Source of the DNA: Acidobacteriota bacterium
Lineage (GTDB): Bacteria > Acidobacteriota > Terriglobia > Versatilivoradales > Versatilivoraceae
NCBI GenBank assembly: GCA_022826755.1
Contig: JAJDUG010000053.1
Coordinates: 52,184 to 116,183 of the forward strand
Reading direction: 5' to 3'
DNA: 64,000 bases
The notes under the pieces were generated by a model, which saw nothing but the letters and a program-made list of their open reading frames with translations, was not told the origin of the DNA and made no database searches. Positions 9,527 through 17,279 of the stretch are shown here, piece by piece. The position numbers were made by a program, and so were the translations under genes. How positions within the stretch are numbered: the first letter of the stretch is position 1; each line of letters begins with the position of its first letter.

Positions 9527-10135
9527 TCAAATCCCGTCTTTGGTGCTCTCGCCGGAGACCTTGCCACCCGGGTCCGGCTCCAGGTGCACCGTGTACTTCT
9601 GGGTGACCGGAATGCAGAAGGTGTCGGCGTCGTCGCAGGCAAAGTAACGTACGGTAAGGCGCAACGGCTGGCCCAGGCGGGTGGCGGCGATGTTCAGCAG
9701 GAACTCCCGAGGGTCCTTGTCGGCCGGTTGTTTCACCTTGGGGCCGGTCCCGCGGCTGGGTGTGACCCGGACTCCCTCGGCAGTCTCCAGGCGGAATTCC
9801 AGCGGCTTGACCCGGTTGTTCCAGTGGACGGCGTAGCCTGGATCCAGATGGAATCCGAGATAGAGCTTGCCCTCGCCCCGAGTCAGAAAGGGTCGGTCCA
9901 CCTCCGCCCGCAGGGTGGCGTAGAAGGGGATGGGCCTTCTCTGTTTTCCCGGTACGATTTTCAGCGGGACCATTTCGGCAGGGCGCCGCACCCCGGGAAC
10001 GATGCCTGAGGGAATGTTCGAGCGGGGGGCGCCGGGCTTTGTCTCCGCCTGCGGCTCGGCTGCAGCAGCCCGGCCCGGACTGCCGGACGTCGAGGCCAGC
10101 AGGGCTACAAATAGCCATGCGGTTGTTTGGGTCAC
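9527..10135 (-). CDS. Exported DsbD alpha-like domain protein
   Basis: 202-residue exported protein. GTG at 10135 is preceded by a strong AGGAGG site and opens a signal peptide (TQTTAWLFVALLASTSG, about residues 2-25). The remaining part resembles the N-terminal periplasmic domain of the thiol:disulfide interchange protein DsbD: VDRPFLTRGEGKLYLGFHLD, a GYAVHWNN segment, and YFACDDADTFCIPVTQKY near the end, where two cysteines six residues apart match the DsbD-alpha pair. The membrane and thioredoxin-like parts of DsbD are absent here. It may receive reductant from another DsbD/CcdA, which is inference. Confidence 0.6.
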   Translation of the reverse strand: MTQTTAWLFVALLASTSGSPGRAAAAEPQAETKPGAPRSNIPSGIVPGVRRPAEMVPLKIVPGKQRRPIPFYATLRAEVDRPFLTRGEGKLYLGFHLDPGYAVHWNNRVKPLEFRLETAEGVRVTPSRGTGPKVKQPADKDPREFLLNIAATRLGQPLRLTVRYFACDDADTFCIPVTQKYTVHLEPDPGGKVSGESTKDGI

Positions 10136-10558
10136 CGGTCCTCCTCGCCTTTTAGTGTATCGCCTGTTGAACAGCAGTCGCCACCGGTTTTGGAGAAGGG
10201 GCGCCCCCGGCCCCCGGACGGGGTGGATCATTCGAGAGTGAAACAGGAGGTCGCCAATAAAGACGAACCACAAGTGAACACTAATAGGCACGAATACGGG
10301 TGGACTCGCTCGAACGACAAGGGACACCGAAACGCTTTTGTAACTTCTGCACCCTTGCCATGACTTTGTGGATAACCCCTCGATATCGATGGTCACACCC
10401 GCCAATCGACACCTCATCAATCCGTTTGTTGGTGTTCATTCGTGTCCATTGGTGGTTCGCCGTTTTCCTTGGCATCCCGTCACGGTTAACCTCAACGCCT
10501 TAGTGGCCCTTCGTCGTTCTTCGTGTGTCTTCGTGGATAACTCTTTTTTTCTGTTGAT
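10136..10558. other. Repeat-rich spacer
   Basis: No gene is supported. It contains R2 at 10217-10250, inverted TTCGTGTCC / GGCACGAATAC-type segments, a stretch at 10370-10500 that is a near-relative of the spacer at 8050-8330 (shared ATATCGA and GTTCATTCGTGTCC), and R1 copy c at 10508-10564. Confidence 0.6.
10217..10250 (+). repeat. Dispersed repeat R2, copy b
   Basis: GACGGGGTGGATCATTCGAG followed by AGTGAAACAGGAGG. Nearly the same string occurs at 21882-21913. Confidence 0.65.
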
Positions 10559-10564
10559 TCAGGT
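10508..10564 (-). repeat. Dispersed repeat R1, copy c
   Basis: Plus strand reads TTCGTGTGTCTTCGTGGATA, ACTC, a T run and CTGTTGATTCAGGT. The stop codon of the MATE gene lies in its outer edge (ACCTGA on the minus strand), so the repeat abuts a coding end. Confidence 0.75.
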
Positions 10565-11950
10565 AAGTCCCGCCGTCCGGCCCTCCCTGAGTTCCTTGGA
10601 CTTGCGGGTCCAGACCACCAGCAGCACCGCGCCGATGCCGATCAATCCGGCCGACAGTCCGACCCACAGGCCCTGGACCCCCCAGTTGAAGTGAAAACAG
10701 AGAAAATATCCCAGCACCATGCCTACCGGCCAGTGTCCGACCAGGTTGACCACCATGGGCGTCCTGGTATCGGCGGCGCCTCTCAGGACCCCGGTAGCCA
10801 CAACCTGTATGCCGTCGAAAAACAGGAAAGCGGCGGCGATCAGCAACAGGGACGTTCCGATGGAGATCACCTGCAGGTCCGCGGTGAAGAGGCGGATGAT
10901 CCCTTCCGGCAGCAGGACAAAGAACAGACCGGCCAGCAGCATGAAGCCGCTTCCCAGCAGCAGGGCCATCCAACCCGAATCGGCCGCCCGCCGTGGATCT
11001 CCACGCCCGATTTCCTGGCCCACCCTCACCGCTCCGGCCGAAGAGACGCCCAGCGGGACCATGAACACGAAGCCGGCGGCGTTCAACGCGATCTGGTGGG
11101 CGGCCACCGCTGCCGGCTCCAGCTTTCCCGCCAGCGAGGTCACGGCGGCGAAGACGCCCACCTCCAGGGTGGTCTGCATCGATGCCGGAAGACCCAGGTT
11201 CACCAGGCGGCGCATTCTGTCCAGGTCGGGCCTGAAAGAGATCCGTAGAAGAGGTGTCTGCCGGCGGCGGTGGTGACGGAAGATGAGCATCCCCAGGCCG
11301 AGCGCCATGTAGAGGCGCGAGATGCAGGTGGCCCAGCCCGCGCCCTCGACCCCCATGGCGGGGAACCCCAATTTGCCGAATATGAGCACCCAGTTGGAGG
11401 CCACGTTCACCAGGTTGGCGGTGACCAGCACCAGCATGATCCCCTTGACTCGCCCGATTCCCTGCAGGTAGCGGCGAAAGTTGTTGTAGAGCATCAGGGG
11501 GAAAATGCCCCAGCTCACCGCCTTCAGGTAGGGCGGCGTGAGCGCCAGCACATCGGGGTGGAAGCCCCAGAGGCCCAGGTAGGGCAGGCCGCACCAGAGG
11601 ATGAGCATCATGAGGGGGCTGAGCAGAATACTGAGATGGATGCCCTGCACCAGCCATTCCTGGCATTCCTGCCATCGATTGCCTCCGTGGGCTTGCGAGA
11701 CCAGGGTGTCCAACCCCAGCAACAGGCCCATTCCCAGGATGGTTGCCGCCAGAAAAACCGCCGTCCCGATGCTCACGGCCCCGATGGCTTCCGCGCTCAG
11801 GCGCCCCACCATCATGGTGTCCACCAGGCTCATGGTCATCCAGCCCAATTCGGTCATGGCCACCGGGAGAGACAGCGAGACCATCGGTTTCAGTTCGCGC
11901 AGCAGTCTGACACGAGGATTCTCCGGAGCGGGGTAGGGGACGGGGGACAT
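10559..11950 (-). CDS. MATE family multidrug efflux transporter
   Basis: 463-residue inner-membrane transporter of the NorM/MATE group, which exports cationic drugs or metabolites using Na+ or H+. Twelve hydrophobic segments in two homologous halves are evident. The first half contains SLPVAMTELGWMTMSLVDTM, MMVGRLSAEAIGAVSIG and the GLDTLVSQAHG motif; the second half has LVNLGLPASMQTTLEVGVFA and GVSSAGAVRVGQEIGRGD. ATG at 11950; upstream bases are A-rich without a strong RBS. The stop lies at the edge of a dispersed repeat. It is divergent from the SMP-30-like gene. Substrate unknown. Confidence 0.92.
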   Translation of the reverse strand: MSPVPYPAPENPRVRLLRELKPMVSLSLPVAMTELGWMTMSLVDTMMVGRLSAEAIGAVSIGTAVFLAATILGMGLLLGLDTLVSQAHGGNRWQECQEWLVQGIHLSILLSPLMMLILWCGLPYLGLWGFHPDVLALTPPYLKAVSWGIFPLMLYNNFRRYLQGIGRVKGIMLVLVTANLVNVASNWVLIFGKLGFPAMGVEGAGWATCISRLYMALGLGMLIFRHHRRRQTPLLRISFRPDLDRMRRLVNLGLPASMQTTLEVGVFAAVTSLAGKLEPAAVAAHQIALNAAGFVFMVPLGVSSAGAVRVGQEIGRGDPRRAADSGWMALLLGSGFMLLAGLFFVLLPEGIIRLFTADLQVISIGTSLLLIAAAFLFFDGIQVVATGVLRGAADTRTPMVVNLVGHWPVGMVLGYFLCFHFNWGVQGLWVGLSAGLIGIGAVLLVVWTRKSKELREGRTAGLT

Positions 11951-12118
11951 TCTTTTTGCTTTGTGGTTTGGGAAGTTACTCCGTAAACTCTCGGCACGCT
12001 CAATCCGGCCCGACGAGCGTCAGGGAACGACAGCCGGACGACTGGGAAATTGCTGCCGGGAGCGAGCCGACGGCGGTGGGAGAGGGTTCATTCAACGGGT
12101 AAAGGAGGTCCCTTGGTC

Positions 12119-13222
12119 ATGAGAGAGGAATCCAATGTAGCAAAAAACCGGCCTATGGAGCGGCGGGAATTTCTGCGGGCGGCAGGGAAAATAGCCGCCG
12201 TCACCGCCATGACCGCCGAGGCCTTCGGCCGCAACTTCGGCCCTGAGGCGGAGCCGGTGCGGTATCCGGAGCCCGACGTGGTGGCTCTCGACAAGCGATT
12301 CAAGTACAAGCTGGGTAATTCACCCATTCTGCGCCTGCACCGCGGGACGCTGTGGGCCGAAGGGCCGGCCTGGAACGGCGTCGGCCGCTACCTGCTATGG
12401 AGCGACATCCCCAACAACGAGCAGCTTCGCTGGTTGGAGGAAGACGGTCACGTGGCCCGGCGGTTTCGCTTTCCCTCGGGGAACTCCAACGGGAACACCT
12501 TTGACTTTCAGGGCCGGCAGATCGCCTGCGAGCACGGCAACCGCAGGGTGGTGCGCTACGAGTTCAACGGAGGGGTCACGGTGCTGGCCGACTCCCATGA
12601 GGGCAAGCCGCTGAACGCCCCCAATGACGCCGTGGTCCATCCGGAAGACGGCGCCGTCTGGTTTACCGATCCGGGATACGGCAGCCTCATGAACTACGAG
12701 GGGAACCGGGCCGACACCGGGTCCCTCCAGCCCTACCAGAAGGAGGCCATCTACCGGGTCGACCCCCGGAACGGCGCCCTCGAAAAGGTGGCGGATGACA
12801 TCTACAAGCCCAACGGGCTCTGCTTTTCTCCCGACTACAAGAAACTCTATGTGGCCGACACCGGGGCCTCACACTATCCGGAAGCACCCAAGAACATCAA
12901 GGTCTGGGACGTGGTGGACCACAGGCATCTGCGGAACGGCCGAGAGTTTGCTTCCATGGAGTACGCAGGCAGGACCGGCTTTGCCGACGGTATCCGGGCC
13001 GATACCGACGGCAACGTCTGGGCCAGCGCCGGTTGGGTTGGGGACGGTTACGACGGGGTGCACATCTTCGCCCCCAACGGTGACCGCATCGGCTTGATCC
13101 GGCTGCCGGAGATCTGCTCCAACGTCTGCTTCGGGGGGACCAAGCGCAACCGTCTCTTCATGACCGGGAGCCAGTCCCTCTACGCGGTCTACGTGGAGAC
13201 GCAGGGAGCTCACCTGACCTGA
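12119..13222 (+). CDS. Exported SMP-30/gluconolactonase-like protein
   Basis: 367-residue six-bladed beta-propeller of the SMP-30/gluconolactonase/LRE-like family, expected to hydrolyse a sugar lactone or related ester. ATG at 12119 follows AAAGGAGG. The N-terminus carries a Tat-like signal (RREFLRAAGKIAAVTAMTA, about residues 16-34). Propeller blocks include LWAEGPAWNGVGRYLLWSDI with the metal-binding glutamate, GNSNGNTFDFQGRQIACEHG, NAPNDAVVHPEDGAVWFTDP, and KPNGLCFSPDYKKLYVADTG with the NGxxxSPD motif. Divergent from the MATE gene. The lactone substrate is unknown; Tat export suggests periplasmic sugar oxidation. Confidence 0.85.
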   Translation: MREESNVAKNRPMERREFLRAAGKIAAVTAMTAEAFGRNFGPEAEPVRYPEPDVVALDKRFKYKLGNSPILRLHRGTLWAEGPAWNGVGRYLLWSDIPNNEQLRWLEEDGHVARRFRFPSGNSNGNTFDFQGRQIACEHGNRRVVRYEFNGGVTVLADSHEGKPLNAPNDAVVHPEDGAVWFTDPGYGSLMNYEGNRADTGSLQPYQKEAIYRVDPRNGALEKVADDIYKPNGLCFSPDYKKLYVADTGASHYPEAPKNIKVWDVVDHRHLRNGREFASMEYAGRTGFADGIRADTDGNVWASAGWVGDGYDGVHIFAPNGDRIGLIRLPEICSNVCFGGTKRNRLFMTGSQSLYAVYVETQGAHLT

Positions 13223-13277
13223 AGCGGCCGGCCTTTTCCACTGTCGCAACTCGGGCGGAACCCATCGCAGGGCGATA

Positions 13278-13760
13278 TCAGCCTGCGTCCGCCCCCGCGG
13301 TCTTCTGGCCCCTCCCCTTGATGAGAAGCAGGAGGGAGCCCAGCACCAGACCGGCAACCGTGGCCATTACGATCCAGACCACCAGGTTGCGCCCCGGAAT
13401 CAGCAGGTAGCCTTCAAAGGGTCCGATTCCCTCGCCCACGTTGCCCCCTCGGGCGATGAGGAAGCGGGGGGACTGCCACTGCCACAGGTAGGCCATCCAA
13501 TAGGTCACCAGCACCATCAGCCGGGTGTAGAGGGAGTAGAGGAAGAGATCCTTGAAAAGCGCTCGGTAGGGCCGGTCGCTCCCGAACGCCTGGATCCGGT
13601 AGGCGAGGTAGAAGGGCACCAGAAAGTGCAGCCAGGCAACCCCCAGAAGGTTGTTGATCGAATCGGGCGCGCCCAGTCTTTCCAGGACGATCCGCACCAC
13701 GACCAGGATTGCAGCGACGATCAGTGGCCATTTCAGCCTGTTTCCGGTGTCCGATGCCAT
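13278..13760 (-). CDS. Hypothetical four-helix membrane protein
   Basis: 160-residue protein of unknown function. ATG at 13760 is preceded by AAGGAGAC with good spacing; the longer frame is not needed. Hydrophobic segments are near residues 11-27 (LIVAAILVVVRIVL), 37-53 (LLGVAWLHFLVPFYLAY), 74-90 and 125-148 (IVMATVAGLVLGSLLLLI), so an integral membrane protein is likely. Its 3' end converges with the SMP-30-like gene. No domain recognised. Confidence 0.7.
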   Translation of the reverse strand: MASDTGNRLKWPLIVAAILVVVRIVLERLGAPDSINNLLGVAWLHFLVPFYLAYRIQAFGSDRPYRALFKDLFLYSLYTRLMVLVTYWMAYLWQWQSPRFLIARGGNVGEGIGPFEGYLLIPGRNLVVWIVMATVAGLVLGSLLLLIKGRGQKTAGADAG

Positions 13761-13857
13761 GGCTTGTCTCCTTGGGATGCAGTCGATATCGGCGGCTGGT
13801 AGCATAACACGGGCCGGGGCTTGGAGCGACTGCTCCCTGCCCGGGTTGGAGGTTGAT

Positions 13858-13913
13858 AAGTGGAGAGTGGAGAATGAAGAGTGGAGAGTGAAGAGTGGAG
13901 AGTGGTCAGTGGA
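13858..13913. repeat. GTGGAGAGT simple-repeat arm
   Basis: About five imperfect copies of GTGGAGAGT(GA). The inverse sequence lies at 14216-14248. The two arms could pair in single-stranded DNA or RNA. Confidence 0.7.
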
Positions 13914-14215
13914 GGATTTCGGGAACCGGTACCTGCCTGACGACTTGTTTGCGTTTTTTGAACGACTGCGCCGAGACCGACAAGAGGCTTAACGTTTGGA
14001 TCTAAGAACAATCCACTGATCACCAGCCACTCTTCACATTTCTTTTCACCTAGCCGCGCCGCCGTTCCATGCGACGGACCCGCCGATACAGAGTGAAACA
14101 GAAGTGTTTCAGACAGAGTGGGGGGGAGGGAACAGGCAAGCGCATTGTTAGGTGGCTGCACTCTTTGAAACGGCTGCACCAAGATGGACAAAACGCGCAA
14201 CGTGTCGATCAAGTA

Positions 14216-14248
14216 ACTCTCCACTCTCCACTCTCCACTCTCCACTTT
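14216..14248. repeat. Inverse arm of the GTGGAGAGT repeat
   Basis: Four copies of CTCTCCACT, reverse complement of the run at 13858-13913. Confidence 0.7.
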
Positions 14249-14258
14249 TAGCCTGGCC

Positions 14259-14313
14259 GCGCTGCCGTTCCATACGACGGGACGGTCGATACGGAGTGAA
14301 ACAAGAATGTTCC
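14259..14313 (+). repeat. R2-like repeat overlapping a start codon
   Basis: CCGTTCCATACGACGG, then GATACGGAGTGAAACAAGAA and TGTTCC. The parallel copy at 14060-14115 reads CCGTTCCATGCGACGG, then GATACAGAGTGAAACAGAAG and TGTTTC. The ATG used by the next gene (14307) lies within this repeat. Confidence 0.6.
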
Positions 14314-15803
14314 AGACCAAATTCGGCCCATTGATCGGATGTCTCTTTGTGGCTGCCGGCGGCGGCTCGGCCCGAGCCCTGGATTTTGTCCAGCAGATCG
14401 CGCCGGGTGTCCACCTGGCCGGCTTCGCCGACCGCTACGGCTCCGCCAACTGCGGTTGGATCGAGCTGGAAGACAGGACGGTGCTGATCGACCTGCCGCA
14501 TGGGATCGGAGAGGAAGCATTCCTGGCGGCGGTTGCCCGAACCAGTTCCAGGCCCGTTCGCTCGTTGTTGCTCACCAGCGAACCGGACCCGCAAGACGAA
14601 ACGCTGCGAGCGCTCAGGGCAGGTGGCGTTGAAGTGGTCGAGGTTGCCGCCGCGCGTAGAACAATCTCGTTCGGGAAGGGGCCGGGACGCATCGAAACGA
14701 TCCCCTGCGATGACGGACTCGAAACCGCGGCGGCAGCCCTCTACCTGTCGCGGGAGCGGGTCCTGTTTGCGGGCCGGATGGTCATCCACGGCCCTCGGGC
14801 GGATCTGACGGGCCGGGACACCCTGGCCTGGATGGCGACGCTTCGGAAACTGAAGCAGCTTGGGGCCAATCGCGTGGTTCCGGGCTACGGCAGTTGGGAG
14901 GGCAGGGATCTGCTGGGCCGCCAGATGGACTTTCTGGCCGAGTTGCGCCGCCAGGTGGGCTATGGGATCTCCCTGGGCCTGCCGCTGGAGGAAATCCGCC
15001 AGGGGATCCTGTTGCCTGCTTCCTACTATCCCTGGGCGCCCTACGGAGAGCCGTCCGCCGAAGACATCGAGCACCTGTTCCGGGAGCAGACGGTTCCCGC
15101 GGCTCCCTTCGGACGGCGAGGGCCCCCCGGAAAAGACGATGGCCCTCAGGCCCTGGTCCTGATCGGCGACCGGTTTCATGAACCGGAGCACATCCGGGAG
15201 GGGCTGAAACCGGTCTTCCAAGCGACCGGTGTGACCCCCCACTTTGCCGTCGACGCCCGGGCGCTGTCAGCCGAAAACCTGGCTCGGGTCCAGTTGCTGG
15301 TGGTCTTGAAGGACGGCATGCTCTGGCCGCAGGGGAATGACCGTCCCTACCGGCAGTGGATGACCATGGAGCAGCAGGAAGCGGTGGTGGAATTCGTCGA
15401 ATCCGGAGGGGGATTCCTGAACCTGCACAACTCGATGGGGCTCTACCCCGAGGGTCCCTACCTCGAACTGGTGGGAGGGCGCTATGAGGGGCACGGGCCT
15501 TTGGAGAGGTTTGGCGTGGAGGTGGTGGATGCGAAGCACCCCGTTATCCGGGGCGTGACGGACTTCTTCGTGGCCGACGAGCAGCACACGCCCTCATACG
15601 ATTCGAAAAAGGTGGGATTGTTGCTGGAGAATCGTTCCGATCAGGGGAAGGTGGCCGCGGCCGGCTGGGCCTATCAGGCCGGCAAAGGGCGCCTCTGCCA
15701 CCTGGCCAACGGCCATACCCGGGAATCCCTGGACCATCCCATGTTCCAGCGCCTGATGCGCAACGCCGTCAACTGGTGCCTGGGCGTGTCGGACTCCCGG
15801 TAG
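14307..15803 (+). CDS. Degenerate metallo-beta-lactamase domain fused to ThuA domain
   Basis: 498-residue, probably exported fusion protein. Residues 1-24 resemble a signal peptide (LIGCLFVAAGGGSARA). Residues 30-220 follow the metallo-beta-lactamase fold (CGWIELEDRTVLIDLPHGIG, RVLFAGRMVIHG, RVVPGYGSWEG), but the metal ligands are lost: the HxHxDH site is TSEPDPQDE, the GD aspartate is GR and the GHG histidine is GYG. Residues about 270-497 are a ThuA-like (trehalose utilisation / type-1 glutamine amidotransferase-fold) domain with LLVVLKDGMLW, FVESGGGFLNLHNS and DEQHTPSY. The start lies in a repeat, so the N-terminus is uncertain. A sugar-binding or hydrolytic role is inference. Confidence 0.75.
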   Translation: MFQTKFGPLIGCLFVAAGGGSARALDFVQQIAPGVHLAGFADRYGSANCGWIELEDRTVLIDLPHGIGEEAFLAAVARTSSRPVRSLLLTSEPDPQDETLRALRAGGVEVVEVAAARRTISFGKGPGRIETIPCDDGLETAAAALYLSRERVLFAGRMVIHGPRADLTGRDTLAWMATLRKLKQLGANRVVPGYGSWEGRDLLGRQMDFLAELRRQVGYGISLGLPLEEIRQGILLPASYYPWAPYGEPSAEDIEHLFREQTVPAAPFGRRGPPGKDDGPQALVLIGDRFHEPEHIREGLKPVFQATGVTPHFAVDARALSAENLARVQLLVVLKDGMLWPQGNDRPYRQWMTMEQQEAVVEFVESGGGFLNLHNSMGLYPEGPYLELVGGRYEGHGPLERFGVEVVDAKHPVIRGVTDFFVADEQHTPSYDSKKVGLLLENRSDQGKVAAAGWAYQAGKGRLCHLANGHTRESLDHPMFQRLMRNAVNWCLGVSDSR

Positions 15804-15855
15804 GAATCGGGGTCGATCCGGCTCCTCGCCTGATCGGGTCGGGGCGGAATCAGTT

Positions 15856-16923
15856 CTACTCTTTCTTCTTTCTCTCCTCTGCTGCCGAGAAGGTGGTTTT
15901 TACCTTTTGGGAGAGGGCCGTGATCATGGTCTTGGCCTCGAGCGCGTGAGACCCCTGGGGAGCGATCTCGAGATATTTCTGATAGGCCTCCAGGGTGCCG
16001 GGTGCCGGGATCTGCTGGCCATCTTCGGTGACTGTCGCCATGCTGACCAGGGTGACAGCCAACTGGTACTGGGACTCGGCGTTCTTGGGGTCGGCCTCGA
16101 GGGATTTCCTGAAGGCCTCCACCGCCTCCTTGGACCGGCCGGTTCGCACGAATGACGCCGCGATTCTGAAGTAGGCATCGGACAGTTTTTCGGGAGCCAG
16201 CTCGGCTACCCTCTCGATCGCCGCGTAGGCCTCGGCGCCCTTGCCTGCCAGGGCCAGGGTTGAAGCCATGCTCCTCCGGTAGGCCACCTCGGAGTCGGGG
16301 TTTGAATTCTTCTTTGACAGGGCGGAGAGAGCGTTCCGGTAGCTGCCCACAGCCTGGTCGTACTTTCTCATTTGCCGATAGGTGTCGCCCAGAAAGGCAT
16401 GGATCACGTGCTGATCGGGGTCCAGCTTGGCGGCTCTTTGGAAAGCCAGGGCGGCCATGGTGAAGTTCTTCTTCATGAACAGGTCCCGGCCCTGCTGAAA
16501 CTCCTGGTTCAGCTTGGCGTAGGCGGACTGATTGCCCCCTCCCTCTCCTCCCTTGGAGGTGCGCAGGGCGATGGGCGGCATGACGCGGGTGTCCCTTCCT
16601 CCCAGGCACTGGGAACCGGGACTGCAGACATCGACGGTGTTCTCCCAGACCTTGTCGTTGTCGATGTGCACCGAGACCTTGTAACGCCCGATGGGGATGA
16701 AGTAGCGGTTGAAGCGCCCCTTCTTGTTGGTCTTGGTCTTGATGGGTTTTCCGGCCCGCCCCAGGTTCTCGAACTGGATCACGGCATCTTTGACAGGTTG
16801 ACCGTCGAGCGTAACGACTCCTTCGACGGTGCCTCTTTGAGCCAGGGCTTCCGGCGGCTCAGCCAGAGCCGCAAAGGTCAGAACCAGGCCACAGGCCAGC
16901 AAGAATTTCCAATGCTTCCTCAT
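15856..16923 (-). CDS. Exported carboxypeptidase-regulatory-like / TPR protein
   Basis: 355-residue secreted protein. The signal peptide is at residues 1-29 (KFLLACGLVLTFAALA). Residues 30-120 form a beta-sandwich resembling carboxypeptidase regulatory-like domains (GTVEGVVTLDGQPVKDAVIQ, KTKTNKKGRFNRYFIPIGRY). From about 140 on it has TPR units (RDLFMKKNFTMAALAFQRAA, LGDTYRQMRKYDQAVGSYRN, AVEAFRKSLEADPKNAESQY). The C-terminus is lysine/glutamate-rich (ERKKKE). ATG at 16923 with GGAGG five bases upstream. Proteins of this layout are frequent in Acidobacteria; a scaffold role in the periplasm is inference. Confidence 0.8.
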   Translation of the reverse strand: MRKHWKFLLACGLVLTFAALAEPPEALAQRGTVEGVVTLDGQPVKDAVIQFENLGRAGKPIKTKTNKKGRFNRYFIPIGRYKVSVHIDNDKVWENTVDVCSPGSQCLGGRDTRVMPPIALRTSKGGEGGGNQSAYAKLNQEFQQGRDLFMKKNFTMAALAFQRAAKLDPDQHVIHAFLGDTYRQMRKYDQAVGSYRNALSALSKKNSNPDSEVAYRRSMASTLALAGKGAEAYAAIERVAELAPEKLSDAYFRIAASFVRTGRSKEAVEAFRKSLEADPKNAESQYQLAVTLVSMATVTEDGQQIPAPGTLEAYQKYLEIAPQGSHALEAKTMITALSQKVKTTFSAAEERKKKE

Positions 16924-17279
16924 GGGAACCTCCAGGGTCTTATCCTCGGGGCAGGGGTGCGGCCGCTACCAGGAAATCGGGGCCGCAGTCAGGAAAATTG
17001 TACCGACCAAAACTGTTCAAACAAGGGTCGATTATACGCCAGGGGTGTTGCTATCGCTACCCTTTCTTCAGCCGTGGCGGCATGCCCCTCGCTTGGCACT
17101 AGACGAAAAAACCGTCTCCCGGGTTTCGCAAAGGAATGATTGAGGCGAAGTTTTTGGTTTCTGCCCGAGACCGATAGAGGCAATATCCGCGAACGACGAT
17201 CGCGAAGGAGACCCAAGGGTCTCCAAGGAGTGGAAGAAGCCTCAAGAAGGATCCGACAAGGGTTGGGAGGGCGGCCAGG
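16924..17279. other. Spacer upstream of the TPR gene and downstream of the LLM gene
   Basis: No gene seen. It contains a perfect 8-bp stem, GGAGACCC AA GGGTCTCC (17207-17224), about 55 bases beyond the stop of the minus-strand luciferase-like gene. There is no T run, so a factor-independent terminator is doubtful. Confidence 0.45.

Larger units (their letters stand above)
13761..14306. other. Spacer with GTGGAGAGT satellite arms and R2-like repeats
   Basis: No gene is supported. At about 13860-13913 a run of GTGGAGAGTGGAGAATGAAG-type units occurs; its reverse complement (ACTCTCCACTCTCCACTCTC) is at 14216-14248, so the two arms bracket roughly 300 bases. Two R2-like segments (CCGTTCCATGCGACGG at about 14063 and CCGTTCCATACGACGG at about 14265) each run into GAGTGAAACA. 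Confidence 0.65.

Noticed and set aside
13858..14248. Possible CRISPR array
   Set aside because: Units are about nine bases, contiguous and without spacers; no cas genes in the window.
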